DNA from: Candidatus Methanoperedens sp.
GTDB taxonomy: Archaea; Halobacteriota; Methanosarcinia; Methanosarcinales; Methanoperedenaceae
DNA: 64,000 bases
Reading direction: 5' to 3'
Assembly: GCA_012026835.1 (NCBI GenBank)
Contig: VEPN01000007.1
Coordinates: 1-64,000 of the forward strand
The notes under the pieces were generated by a model, which was given only the letters and a program-made list of their open reading frames with translations, did no database searches and was not told where the DNA came from. Positions 7,718 to 16,500 of the stretch are shown here, in pieces. Position 1 is the first letter of the stretch. Every line of letters starts with the position of its first letter. Position numbers and translations under genes: made by a program.

Positions 7718-8362
7718 CATGATAAAGAATGGCCGCAGCTCCTCAAACGGGTCAGAACAGATAAGCTAATATGTGAAAAACATGGAAAACCATATACTCT
7801 GATCTGTAAGGATTGTGAAGTAGCATTATGTCCGAAGTGCAGGATCGAGCCACATCTGGACCATCAACTGCAGTTTTTCTGCAGGATCCATCAGGTGGGC
7901 TACCAGACAACATGTATGTTATGTGAACGTGATAGGTGGGAAGGAATTGTCGATATTCCAATGATAAATGCAGATGACCTAAAAGAAGAAATGGATAATT
8001 GCATCTGCATAGATGTCCGGGGAGATTCAGAATGGGAAGAAGGCCATCTTCCAGGTTCCCATCATATTAAATGGGTTGATATCCGGCTCAAGAACTCTGA
8101 TGGATATAAGCGTCTCATGGATCTTGTCAAAGAACACAGAAATGAGCGGTGGATATTCATCAGTCAGGGGAACATTAAGGATATAAAACCAGGCAGATCT
8201 GCCAGGGGATGGCTCGCTGCGGCGGATCTCAAAACAATGCACCGTCTTGAGAATGTTGCATGTCTGGAGGGGGGTTGGGTATATTTCCATTCAAGGAACC
8301 CGGACATTGTCGAAGATCACAGGTCGAAGGGTTCATGTCAGATATGTGAATTTCACAGGTGA
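7718..8362 (+). pseudogene. 3' part of IS-split gene: B-box zinc finger and rhodanese-like domain
   Basis: In frame with 6043-6165 after removing the insertion sequence. The first 60 residues carry a B-box-like zinc pattern (C-x2-H, C-x2-C, C-x2-C, H-x3-H in CEKHGKPYTLICKDC / CPKCRIEPHLDH). Next comes a rhodanese-like domain with CICIDVRGDSEWEEGHLPGS; its active-site region is not an obvious CxxxxR loop, so sulfur transfer is uncertain. The last Cys pair is CQICEF. An internal GTG at 7895 could still start a rhodanese-only protein. The gene leads straight into the RNase gene at 8367 (4 bases apart), so it was probably the first gene of the operon that follows. Confidence 0.75.
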
Positions 8363-8366
8363 TATA

Positions 8367-9089
8367 ATGAAGCCGAAAGTGTACATTGACGGAGCGAATG
8401 TTGCCTATAAGGATAATAAAACGATATGTGCATTCCGCATCGATACTGCGTTAAATGAGATGCAAAAACTCGGTTTTGAGCCACATGCGCTTCTGCCGAG
8501 TTATATGGAAAAGAAGGTAATTGATCTGCATGTTCTTAATAAACTGGTTTCGGAGGAGCGGCTTTCCTTTATTTCAAACAATGATGATGAAGCCCTTATT
8601 ACCATTGCTTATGAGAAGGATGCATTCATACTGACTAATGACAGGTTCAAAGACCATAAAGACAAAGACTGGTGGTCACGAAAAATTGAGGACTGGCTAA
8701 GATCCAGACTGATTACTTATGAGTTCATAGAAGGAGATCTCTCAATCCCGATGAGTATGCGAAATCGCCTATCAAGATATTTGAAAGAATCTACGTCACA
8801 GCGGATGTCAGTATACGAATTTAAAAAGAGTGCCACAAATGGCGGAGCTTCATCCGAAACCCCCATTGAAGCTTTTCCTGAACCTGTCCAGAAATTGTTA
8901 AAATTGATTCGGGAAACACCTGATGTAACGACTATTTCAGCACTGGGTTCACAGTTAAAGAAAACGACCGGATATGGACCTAATGACCTATTCGGTAACA
9001 GTAGGCATACTGCAAGGTTCCTTAAATCCAGGGGATTTTCTGTAAGACAAGCTGATAACAATCTCTATGTGGAGGGGGTTGCTGAATGA
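8367..9089 (+). CDS. NYN/Zc3h12a-type PIN-fold RNase with C-terminal LOTUS-like domain
   Basis: The 240-residue protein starts with YIDGANVAY, the first acidic motif of NYN (Zc3h12a-like) ribonucleases. It continues with Asp73/74 and FILTNDRFKDH (Asp92, Asp96), making a full metal-binding acidic set. From about residue 165 the helical segment EPVQKLLKLIRETPDV...FLKSRGFSVRQ resembles a LOTUS/OST-HTH RNA-binding domain, a known partner of NYN domains. It overlaps the next gene by ATGA (9086-9089). Expected role: RNA cleavage or processing in the cytoplasm; the RNA target is unknown. First intact gene of the 8367-15171 operon. Confidence 0.75.
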   Translation: MKPKVYIDGANVAYKDNKTICAFRIDTALNEMQKLGFEPHALLPSYMEKKVIDLHVLNKLVSEERLSFISNNDDEALITIAYEKDAFILTNDRFKDHKDKDWWSRKIEDWLRSRLITYEFIEGDLSIPMSMRNRLSRYLKESTSQRMSVYEFKKSATNGGASSETPIEAFPEPVQKLLKLIRETPDVTTISALGSQLKKTTGYGPNDLFGNSRHTARFLKSRGFSVRQADNNLYVEGVAE

Positions 9090-10084
9090 AGATACTTGTT
9101 ACAGGAAGCAGCGGACTTATTGGAAGTGCGGTCTGCCCACTTCTTGAAGAGTACGGATATATTGTACGCCGATTTGATATACAGCCGCCATCATCAGAGA
9201 TAGGCACCACATATTTCAGGTCTAAAGAACTAACTGACGGCAAGGACAGAAGACGTGCGATAAAAGGGATAGATGGAGTAATCCATCTGGCGGCGGTATC
9301 CCGTGTGCTCGATGCAGAACTTGACCCATCAAAATGCATTGATGTCAATGTCAGGGGAACCATGGAACTCCTTCATGACATTGCTAAATTGGACAATCCT
9401 CCCTGGGTCATTTATGGTAGCAGCCGTGAAGTATATGGAACCTCTTCAAAAATACCAGTATCAGAGGACCAGCCATTAAAACCAGTGAATATCTATGGCA
9501 TGTCTAAGGTCGTGGGAGAATATCTGGTAAGCAATTATTCAAGATTGACAAAACGCCCGTCAGTAATTTTCCGTTTTTCCAATGTATATGGTTCCGTATA
9601 TGACCATAGTACAAGAGTGATCCCGGCGTTTGTCCGTGCCACTGTCACAGGAAGTGCTATCCGGATTGAAGGAGAAGACAATATTTTTGATTTCACTCAT
9701 GTGGACGATACTGCTAATGCAATTCGAGCTGCGGTGAACCTTATTGAAGATGGAAGATTGGCTGGCACTGAGGTGATGAATGTCGCATCTGGTCGGGGAA
9801 CGACCCTGATGCAGCTTGCAAATCTTGTTAGAACGATATCTGGCGTAGATATTCCTATCATTAAGAAGAAACTGCGTGATTTTGATGTAAACCATTTCAT
9901 TGGTGACCCGTACAGGCTTGAGAGTCTGCTTGGCGTTCGCTGCAAAATACCGCTGTATATTGGCATTCAGCGTTTGTTGAATGATTTTAGAACTGACATT
10001 AACAGAACTGGATATATCACAGAAATTCCTGGAAAAATGTCCCGAAATATGATCAATGCAGTGAGACAGGAGGTATCTCTGTGA
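9086..10084 (+). CDS. NAD-dependent epimerase/dehydratase (extended SDR, GalE-like)
   Basis: The 332-residue protein has the SDR nucleotide-binding start (MKILVTGSSGLIGSAV, GxxGxxG), Asp in DIQPP for NAD ribose, a GVIHLAAVS strand, and the catalytic YGMSK (Tyr-x3-Lys) with GSSREVYG before it. Extended SDRs of this kind epimerise, dehydrate or reduce NDP-sugars. It is preceded by GGAGG and overlaps genes on both sides by 4 bases. Next to a glycosyltransferase and a nucleotidyltransferase it most likely tailors an activated sugar; substrate unknown. Confidence 0.85.
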   Translation: MKILVTGSSGLIGSAVCPLLEEYGYIVRRFDIQPPSSEIGTTYFRSKELTDGKDRRRAIKGIDGVIHLAAVSRVLDAELDPSKCIDVNVRGTMELLHDIAKLDNPPWVIYGSSREVYGTSSKIPVSEDQPLKPVNIYGMSKVVGEYLVSNYSRLTKRPSVIFRFSNVYGSVYDHSTRVIPAFVRATVTGSAIRIEGEDNIFDFTHVDDTANAIRAAVNLIEDGRLAGTEVMNVASGRGTTLMQLANLVRTISGVDIPIIKKKLRDFDVNHFIGDPYRLESLLGVRCKIPLYIGIQRLLNDFRTDINRTGYITEIPGKMSRNMINAVRQEVSL

Positions 10085-11469
10085 AGATACTTGAAGTAAT
10101 TCATGGATATCCGCCGTTATATAATGCAGGATCTGAGGTGTATACCCAGACAATTGCCCGAGGGTTTGTCAAGGCGGGTCATGAGGTTGCAGTATTTACG
10201 CGTGAAGAAGATCCGTATCGTCCAGATTTCGATATCAGGTGTGATCATGATCTCCAGGATCCCTCCATAAGGGTATATTATGCCAATCATGCCAGGTCTC
10301 GTGACAGATATCGGCATGTTGGAATGGACGATGCATTTATCTCAGTATTGTCGAATGAAAATCCTGATATCGTCCATATAGGGCACCTTAATCATATTTC
10401 CACTGGCATCCCTGAGATTGCTGCCAGATCAGGTGCACTTGTGGTATATACGATCCATGATTTCTGGCTTGCCTGCCCGCGCGGGCAGTTCATTCAGATG
10501 GGACTGGGGGAACCGGAGATATGGAAATTATGTCCTGGTCAGAATGACCTAAGGTGTGCTGTCCATTGCATGTCAAGGATGTGGGGAGGCGTTCCAGATA
10601 AGAAAGAAGATGATATTGCATATTGGACAAAATGGGTGGAAAACCGTATGTTGGAGATCCAGCATCAGATAAAACATATTGATCTATTCATCGCACCATC
10701 AAAACATATACGTGAACGGATAATCACTGAACTCGGTATTGATCCGCACAAAGTGGTATTGGAACCATATGGTTTTGATATTTCCCGTCTGACTGGGAGA
10801 CAGCGCGTGCAGGAAAAAGGTGTTGTTTTTGGATATATTGGACGCATAAATGCATCAAAGGGAATAGATCTACTCCTGAAGGCTTTTGGCAAGACCAAAA
10901 GTGATGCACAGCTTCGTATATATGGAAGAGACTCTTTTCCTGATAGCTCGGCATTAAGGCGGATCGAACGTGGTCTTGAACCAGATCGAAGGAGCAGGAT
11001 CAAATGGCTGCCTGAGTACAGGAACGAAGATATAATTACATCTGTTTTCAACCATATCGATGCCGTGGTTGTTCCATCTATCTGGGATGAAAACTCTCCC
11101 CTGGTCATCCAGGAAGCGCAGCAGGTGGGGATCCCGGTGATCACGGCAGACCATGGAGGCATGGCTGAACTTGTTGAGAATGGCGTTAACGGTTTTCTCT
11201 TCAAGCACCGGGATGCCAATGACCTTGCAAAGCAGCTGCAGGATGCTATTGATGATCCAGATCATCTCATTTGCCTTGGAAAGAGAGGATATCTTAATTC
11301 CAAAGATGGCAATATCCCTGATATCGAGGGACATGTTGCCCGCATGATGAACTTATTTGAGAAACATCTCTCACAAAAAGTGCTGCGTAATAGAAGTGAT
11401 GTGATTTGTTTTGGAGGTGAATCTGATGAATACAAGTCCTCTATCAGGTCCTTGGAGAATTACATTTGA
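10081..11469 (+). CDS. Glycosyltransferase family 4
   Basis: The 462-residue protein begins with GTG 10081 behind AGGAGG and overlaps the epimerase by GTGA. It has a GT-B architecture: an N-terminal acceptor domain (EVIHGYPPLYNAGSEVYTQ) with HDFWLACPRG, then a donor domain with VVFGYIGRINASKGIDLLLKAF and VVPSIWDENSPLVIQEAQ...PVITADHGGMAELV, the acidic retaining GT4 signature. It has no signal peptide or membrane segment, so it is cytosolic or peripheral. It probably transfers the sugar made by the neighbouring epimerase/kinase/nucleotidyltransferase set. The 3' end overlaps the radical SAM gene by 44 bases. Confidence 0.85.
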   Translation: MKILEVIHGYPPLYNAGSEVYTQTIARGFVKAGHEVAVFTREEDPYRPDFDIRCDHDLQDPSIRVYYANHARSRDRYRHVGMDDAFISVLSNENPDIVHIGHLNHISTGIPEIAARSGALVVYTIHDFWLACPRGQFIQMGLGEPEIWKLCPGQNDLRCAVHCMSRMWGGVPDKKEDDIAYWTKWVENRMLEIQHQIKHIDLFIAPSKHIRERIITELGIDPHKVVLEPYGFDISRLTGRQRVQEKGVVFGYIGRINASKGIDLLLKAFGKTKSDAQLRIYGRDSFPDSSALRRIERGLEPDRRSRIKWLPEYRNEDIITSVFNHIDAVVVPSIWDENSPLVIQEAQQVGIPVITADHGGMAELVENGVNGFLFKHRDANDLAKQLQDAIDDPDHLICLGKRGYLNSKDGNIPDIEGHVARMMNLFEKHLSQKVLRNRSDVICFGGESDEYKSSIRSLENYI

Positions 11470-12475
11470 TACGAATCCGGATGATTGTAACCTTAATTGC
11501 ATAATGTGTGAAGAGCATAGCGAATATTGTGCGGACAATAATAACCGCAAAAATCGGCGACAACATCGACTAATGGATATAGAGTTGATACGTCAAACAG
11601 TTGAACAGATGGCCCCCAGGGGATTGCGTGAGATGATTCCTTCAACTATGGGTGAACCTCTGCTCTACAGGTATTTTGAGGATATTGTCAGGATATCCTC
11701 TAAGCATGGCATAAAGATCAATCTCACGACAAATGGTACATGGCCCCGTCTGGGGCCACAAAAATGGGCTGAAATGCTTTGCCCGGTAACAAGTGACATT
11801 AAAATATCGTGGAATGGTGCAAGTCCATCAACACAGGAAGCCATCATGCCTGGTTCTTTATTTTCGCAGCGATTGGATGATATTTATGCTTTCATAAAGG
11901 TACGAGATGATATTTCCAGATCAGGTGGGAACCATTGCCGATTAACATTTCAATGTACATTTATGGAAACAAATCTTGATGAACTCCCGGATATTATCCG
12001 TTTGGCAGCGGATCTTGGAGTTGAACGTGTGAAGGGTCATCACCTGTGGGTTCACTCACCTCAAATGCAATATCTTGACATGAGACGTTCTGCTGGATCA
12101 AGGTCGCGATGGAATATGGTCGTCGAGCGATGCAAAGATGTGGCTGAGCATTTACAATTGCCTGATGGGAAGAATGTAATCCTTGCGAATTTTATCCCCC
12201 TTGCCATAGAAGGAAAGAATGTGCCTGATAACTGGGTATGTCCTTTCCTCGGTCAGGAGGCATGGGTGAACTATGAAGGACGGTTCGATCCATGTTGTGC
12301 ACCGGATGCTAAACGCCGTGAACTTGGGATGTTTGGATATGTAACGGATGGCGGTATGGAAGCTATATGGAATGGAACAAAATACAGGCGTTTCGTTCAA
12401 GATCATATGAAATATCCATTGTGCAGGGGATGTAATATGAGAAGACCACCAGAGGAGGTGCGATGTCATGACTGA
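11426..12475 (+). CDS. Radical SAM protein with SPASM-like C-terminus
   Basis: The 349-residue protein carries CNLNCIMC (CxxxCxxC, the SAM cluster), a TMGEPLL strand equivalent to the GGEP motif, and LTTNGT. A C-terminal cysteine set (CPFLG, DPCCAP, CRGCNM) suits a second SPASM-type iron-sulfur cluster. ATG 11426 is chosen because it follows GGAGGTGA; an upstream TTG at 11411 lies inside that ribosome site. It overlaps both neighbours. SPASM enzymes often modify peptides, but some act on sugars or alcohols; in this sugar-rich operon either is possible. Confidence 0.83.
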   Translation: MNTSPLSGPWRITFDTNPDDCNLNCIMCEEHSEYCADNNNRKNRRQHRLMDIELIRQTVEQMAPRGLREMIPSTMGEPLLYRYFEDIVRISSKHGIKINLTTNGTWPRLGPQKWAEMLCPVTSDIKISWNGASPSTQEAIMPGSLFSQRLDDIYAFIKVRDDISRSGGNHCRLTFQCTFMETNLDELPDIIRLAADLGVERVKGHHLWVHSPQMQYLDMRRSAGSRSRWNMVVERCKDVAEHLQLPDGKNVILANFIPLAIEGKNVPDNWVCPFLGQEAWVNYEGRFDPCCAPDAKRRELGMFGYVTDGGMEAIWNGTKYRRFVQDHMKYPLCRGCNMRRPPEEVRCHD

Positions 12476-13748
12476 AAGATGGCAGATCTCGCGGGTATCT
12501 CCCTGTCGCAAATACCATGTTTTACCTGATGGGCCAATGTACAGTTTCCGGTACGAAGAGGTACTTCCATTTCATTCTCCAGGGCTTGCGCCAGCGAAAA
12601 AGGGTGGGGAATGGTTCCATATTCGACCAGATGGAATGCCTGTATACCATCAGCGTTACACGCGTACTTTTGGGTATTATGAGGAGAGGGCAGCTGTTCA
12701 GAAGGAGAATGAATGGTACCATATACTGATTGACGGTGATTCAGCATATCAGAGACGGTTTGGCTGGTGTGGCAATTTTCAGAACGGAATATGTACCGTT
12801 CGCGACTTGAATGGCTATTACCATCATATTCTGCCTAACGGGAAGGATGCATATCCTGAAAGGTATGTTTATGCAGGGGATTTCCGGGAAGGTTCTGCGG
12901 TTGTGCGCCTTAATAATGGGATGTGCATGCACATAAATGAAAAAGGCATACCCTTACAGGAGCGGACATTCTCTGATCTTGATGTGTTCCACAAAGGGTT
13001 CGCCAGAGCATGCGATGAGAATGGATGGTTCCATATCGATAGGGAGGGGAAACAGATATATCAGAAACGATTCAAAGAGATCGAACCGTTCTATAATAGA
13101 CAGGCGTTGTGCAAGGATTTCACAGGGCGTATTGTCATTATCGATGAAACCGGCTCTGAAATGCTGGAGATTAATAACGGTCTGCCGTTAATTAAGGAGA
13201 AAGGGCCGAAAATATTGGTAATTGGAACGCTCGGTGCCGGGAAGACCACATTCTCGAAATATATCTCCAACAGGATGGGACTGCCATTCACTGGTATAGA
13301 TGATTGCAGGCGTCGCTTTGGTGATGGCACGTTTGTTGGTGAATACAGGGCATGGACTGAGTTCATTAAGACCTGTGGTATGCCTGGTGGAACCGTTCTT
13401 GAATTCTCTGGAGGTGGACCTCATGTATTTGCCGTTCGCGGTGCGCTTTTAAATTCTGAAATGCCTATATACGTAGTCTGGCTGGACCCGCCTTTGAATA
13501 TATGTATCCGGCGTGCTTCTGCAAGAGAAAATGATGTTCCTGCACCGTATGAATGGGGAGATGTCGATCATTCTACCGCACAGATTTACAAAGAGGTCGA
13601 ACGGTCATGGGAAAGGGAATGGACTGTAAGTCCGAATATCCACTTTCTCCATTTAAAAATGATGAACGAAAAGTCTCTGGATGAACAATTCAAAATATTC
13701 ATGGATTTCATGAGTGGTGATGCAGATGCACCCATCGATAATTATTGA
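12468..13748 (+). CDS. WG-repeat domain fused to P-loop nucleotide/sugar kinase-like domain
   Basis: The 426-residue protein: residues 1 to about 235 hold at least five WG-type repeats of about 40 residues (WFHIRPDGMPVYHQRY, WYHILIDGDSAYQRRF, YYHHILPNGKDAYPERY, WFHIDREGKQIYQKRF). From about 248 comes a P-loop kinase-like domain with Walker A GTLGAGKTTFS (253-263), a GIDDCRRRFGDG segment and a lid-like RASAREND stretch. The kinase half resembles small NMP or gluconate kinases. I do not know a characterised protein with this fusion. Ribosome site GAGGAGG precedes ATG 12468. Confidence 0.72.
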   Translation: MTERWQISRVSPCRKYHVLPDGPMYSFRYEEVLPFHSPGLAPAKKGGEWFHIRPDGMPVYHQRYTRTFGYYEERAAVQKENEWYHILIDGDSAYQRRFGWCGNFQNGICTVRDLNGYYHHILPNGKDAYPERYVYAGDFREGSAVVRLNNGMCMHINEKGIPLQERTFSDLDVFHKGFARACDENGWFHIDREGKQIYQKRFKEIEPFYNRQALCKDFTGRIVIIDETGSEMLEINNGLPLIKEKGPKILVIGTLGAGKTTFSKYISNRMGLPFTGIDDCRRRFGDGTFVGEYRAWTEFIKTCGMPGGTVLEFSGGGPHVFAVRGALLNSEMPIYVVWLDPPLNICIRRASARENDVPAPYEWGDVDHSTAQIYKEVERSWEREWTVSPNIHFLHLKMMNEKSLDEQFKIFMDFMSGDADAPIDNY

Positions 13749-15171
13749 TCAGATAGTATCTTTTGCCAGGACGCATCCTGAAGTAAATGGTCTGGCTTTA
13801 CTTGGATCCCATGCAAGAGGAGATGCCGGACCCTGGGCAGATGTTGATCTTTTTTTGTTTGCTGCACAAAGAGATGATATCGAGTATGTACTTGAGTCGT
13901 GTGTTTCATTCATGTCATCCAGAATAAAGCATGTTATCAGACCTGAACCCAATAAATGGGTGATTTTGACCAATGATAATTGTCTGAAAATCGATCTGAC
14001 TGCCGTATTTGATGTTTCTGATATTGAGGTTATATACCGTGGCTCGAGGATCCCTGACCCGAAGAATGCTGTTCTTGTGGACAAAGAAGGGATACTTATG
14101 GCGGCATTTGAAACATGGTCGAAGGATAAAGAAAAATCCGATCTGTCAACACTTGTCAGCAATGAAGTGGAAAAGTTCATTGACTCATTTGAAGCATCGT
14201 CAAGATATGCCCAGCAGGGTGATGCATTCCGTTTCTATTTCAACTATAATTTGTCATTAACCCGGTATGCAAGACTTGTTCAACTGGCACAGGATAATGA
14301 TGCGTTCCTTTATACACCTCGGAGATTGCTGGAAAGTATGAGTCAAAACCAGCGGAGAGCCACCGAGCGGTTATGCGCTCCTCTGGTTTTATCTGAAGCC
14401 AGACCAGTTCTAAAAAGATTAAAAGCAGAATTTTCAAGCATATACTCGAAATTATATTCCAGGCATCCAATGCTGGCGAGATCAACTGAAGAAATCGTTG
14501 TTTTACTTCAGGATATCTTAAGCAGGGACATGGTATGGAACCTGCGCGATATTTCGTGGATTGCTCCCGATGTTCTTTATGATAGCAAGCTTTTCCGGTC
14601 TTCAACATTATCAAGGTTCGAGCATGAACGGGAATATGATACTTTACTCGTAAGACTGGGTATCAGGCGAATAATAGATCTTCGCTACGATCATGAACGG
14701 GCTCGGTACCCCTATTCAGTTCATACATCAAGACAAATTGAAATTGTGCAGCTTAGCATGGGAAAGGAACCGGAGAGCCAGAAAGTTTTTGGGTTTCGTA
14801 CTGGTAACACCCATTTGGATATGCTTGATAACTCGGTCGTATTCAAGAGGTTTTTCTCACTACTTGCAGAAGGGATACCTACATTGGTACACTGTCATAG
14901 CGGGAAAGATAGAACTGGGGTTCTAATCGCACTACTTTATCTTGCCATGGGAATTCCTGTGAATATTGCTCATAGGGATTTCCTTGTATCAGGTATGGAT
15001 CTTACCGAAAAAGATGCGGATGAGTTTTTTGGAGGTATAGAGGAATTGGGTGGTAATGAGGAGATTCTGAACCGTCTCGGAGTAGACAAGCAGGATGTTC
15101 GCTCAATACGTGGATGGTTATTGAAATATGGGTATTCAATTTGGCTTCGATCTGTTCCGGCATTGCTGTGA
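13720..15171 (+). CDS. Nucleotidyltransferase fused to tyrosine-phosphatase-like domain
   Basis: About 483 residues. The N-terminus has the minimal nucleotidyltransferase motif GSHARGDAGPWADVDL (Gly-Ser...Asp-x-Asp), as in DNA polymerase beta-type and aminoglycoside nucleotidyltransferases. A helical middle follows. The last 170 residues form a protein-tyrosine-phosphatase-like domain: RIIDLRYDHER and the P-loop HCHSGKDRTG with nucleophilic Cys and Arg. Possible starts are GTG 13714, ATG 13720 and ATG 13726; all overlap the kinase gene. The enzyme could both attach and remove phosphate-linked groups, fitting a sugar-phosphate or nucleotide pathway. Last gene of the operon. Confidence 0.75.
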   Translation: MQMHPSIIIDQIVSFARTHPEVNGLALLGSHARGDAGPWADVDLFLFAAQRDDIEYVLESCVSFMSSRIKHVIRPEPNKWVILTNDNCLKIDLTAVFDVSDIEVIYRGSRIPDPKNAVLVDKEGILMAAFETWSKDKEKSDLSTLVSNEVEKFIDSFEASSRYAQQGDAFRFYFNYNLSLTRYARLVQLAQDNDAFLYTPRRLLESMSQNQRRATERLCAPLVLSEARPVLKRLKAEFSSIYSKLYSRHPMLARSTEEIVVLLQDILSRDMVWNLRDISWIAPDVLYDSKLFRSSTLSRFEHEREYDTLLVRLGIRRIIDLRYDHERARYPYSVHTSRQIEIVQLSMGKEPESQKVFGFRTGNTHLDMLDNSVVFKRFFSLLAEGIPTLVHCHSGKDRTGVLIALLYLAMGIPVNIAHRDFLVSGMDLTEKDADEFFGGIEELGGNEEILNRLGVDKQDVRSIRGWLLKYGYSIWLRSVPALL

Positions 15172-15579
15172 AACAAATGCTCTATCTCGCGCCGATCCAG
15201 CGAAGCTAAGCGCGCACACGCACTCATCCAGGCGGCTTTTAATCAGCAGCCGCCGATAGGCGAGGAACGAGCGCGGAGGCAGGGTGCTTTGTCCATGACA
15301 GCAGTTCTAAGATCTGGACTCATGGAACTTATCAATCCCTGACGCTGCGATGCCACGCGGCCACATATCAAAGAGTCGCCCGGGGGCGATACCCCGGCGC
15401 ATTCACAACGCGCAATTGAATGGACTGGTATTATTGTCCGCATGCTTAGGAAAGTCGGATAACAGTTCTGGCAATAACACTTTAATGTTCTTTGCGCTCT
15501 GGAATTTGCCTCTTAACCAGTGCCGCTTTTCGCATCAATTCAGAATGCCAAAAAATAACAAGACAATCAAAGATTGAAA
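15172..15579. other. Gene-free, GC-rich region with structured repeats
   Basis: No supported gene. The region contains the hairpin GGCGGC...GCCGCC (15232-15255), a CTCGCGCCGA string also found near 18348, and at about 15299-15440 the structured repeat that recurs at 19392-19530. The base composition is far richer in G+C than the surrounding genes, which suggests inserted palindromic elements. Confidence 0.5.
15299..15440 (+). repeat. Structured repeat family, copy A
   Basis: Shares TCAATCCCTGACGCTGC, AGGGCGATACCCCGGCGC-like and flanking blocks with 19392-19530. Predicted helices: GTTC...GAAC (15301-15325), GCTGCG-ATGCCA-CGCGGC, and CCGGGG-GCGATA-CCCCGG. In copy B the GCTGC arm pairs with GCAGC instead of a G.U-containing partner, a change that keeps pairing. 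Strand of any transcript is not known. Confidence 0.55.
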
Positions 15580-16068
15580 TTAAGCTTTGGCTGTTATATT
15601 ATTATATTTATTATAAGTATCAAGAATGTTTTCACATACATATTGATGAAATAAGAAACCAGAATTATGGGCGTCACTTATTGTTTTTGCAGAATTGGGA
15701 TTCTCCATGATTTTCTTGCAAAGAGCAATGTGTTCAAGTGTGGGAGTCTTATTTCTATCTATCCGTTTCAGGTATTTTAAGAATTGTCTATTAGATTCAT
15801 CCCTGATCTTATGAATTCTTTTTAATTTCTCTTTCAAGAAAAGGTTCTCTGCAACAATTTTGGAATGCAAATCACCGTATTCAGTAAGATCAATTTCTTC
15901 ATTCTTAATATCAATGATATCCTGAACATGTCTTTTATAAATATCAAAAGGATCTGGGTCTAAATACGATTTAAGAATCTCATTACATAGCTCACTTAGA
16001 GATTTGTTTCCTATATTTTCTTCGATCGTATTAAATAAACGTTCAACTACAGTTGTCGCAATTTTCAT
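15580..16068 (-). CDS. Hypothetical helical protein
   Basis: I do not recognise this 162-residue protein. It is highly charged and largely helical, with a likely coiled-coil stretch around residues 60-110 (IVAENLFLKEKLKRIHKIRDESNRQF is representative in part). The N-terminus MKIATTVVERLFNTIEE resembles the first strand of small DNA-binding or antitoxin-like proteins, but this is weak. GGAG lies before ATG 16068. It is a single gene flanked by gene-poor repeats, so no operon context is available. Confidence 0.55.
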   Translation of the reverse strand: MKIATTVVERLFNTIEENIGNKSLSELCNEILKSYLDPDPFDIYKRHVQDIIDIKNEEIDLTEYGDLHSKIVAENLFLKEKLKRIHKIRDESNRQFLKYLKRIDRNKTPTLEHIALCKKIMENPNSAKTISDAHNSGFLFHQYVCENILDTYNKYNNITAKA

Positions 16069-16207
16069 AAAATTACTCCATTTTTCTCAGATTAATACGA
16101 TGATCCAAGTTTTTACCTCTATTCATGGATAAGATTGGGACTATAAAAGGAGTTGGAATGCGATGTGAAAGTATTCGTCTGAGCGGTAATTCGAGGACTC
16201 TATTGCT

Positions 16208-16350
16208 TCAGATTCTTAAGATTCTTCAACCGGTCACATGCTCATGCGCAAGCCTTGCAGGCTCAGGGAACTCCGTATATCTTAAAGTCGTCCGGGGGCG
16301 GTACCTCCGGTGCCGTTCTGGTTGCAGAGGAGTTGACTCCAATAAACCTG
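16208..16350 (+). repeat. Structured repeat family, diverged copy C
   Basis: Only the core hairpin region is alike: TCCGGGGGCGGTACCTCCGG here against the CCGGGGGCGATACCCCGG of copy A, preceded in both by an ATATC-AAAG-GTCG block. No gene is supported between 16080 and 16500 apart from this element and a promoter for the next gene. Confidence 0.35.
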
Positions 16351-16500
16351 TTACTCGAGTTATCGAAGGTGGTTTACATTTGGCTTAAATTGCCACATGT
16401 TGAGGGCGCACTCAATTTTCTCATGCAGCACATGGAAAGAGTCCATTACAAAAACGAGTGCAACGTTTTTATATCATGAAAAAAGATGATGATATGAGGT

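Noticed and set aside
7895-8362. Treating the rhodanese part as an independent intact gene from GTG 7895
   Set aside because: The frame is open further upstream to the insertion edge and joins exactly with the 6043 start, which explains both pieces; internal use of the GTG remains possible.
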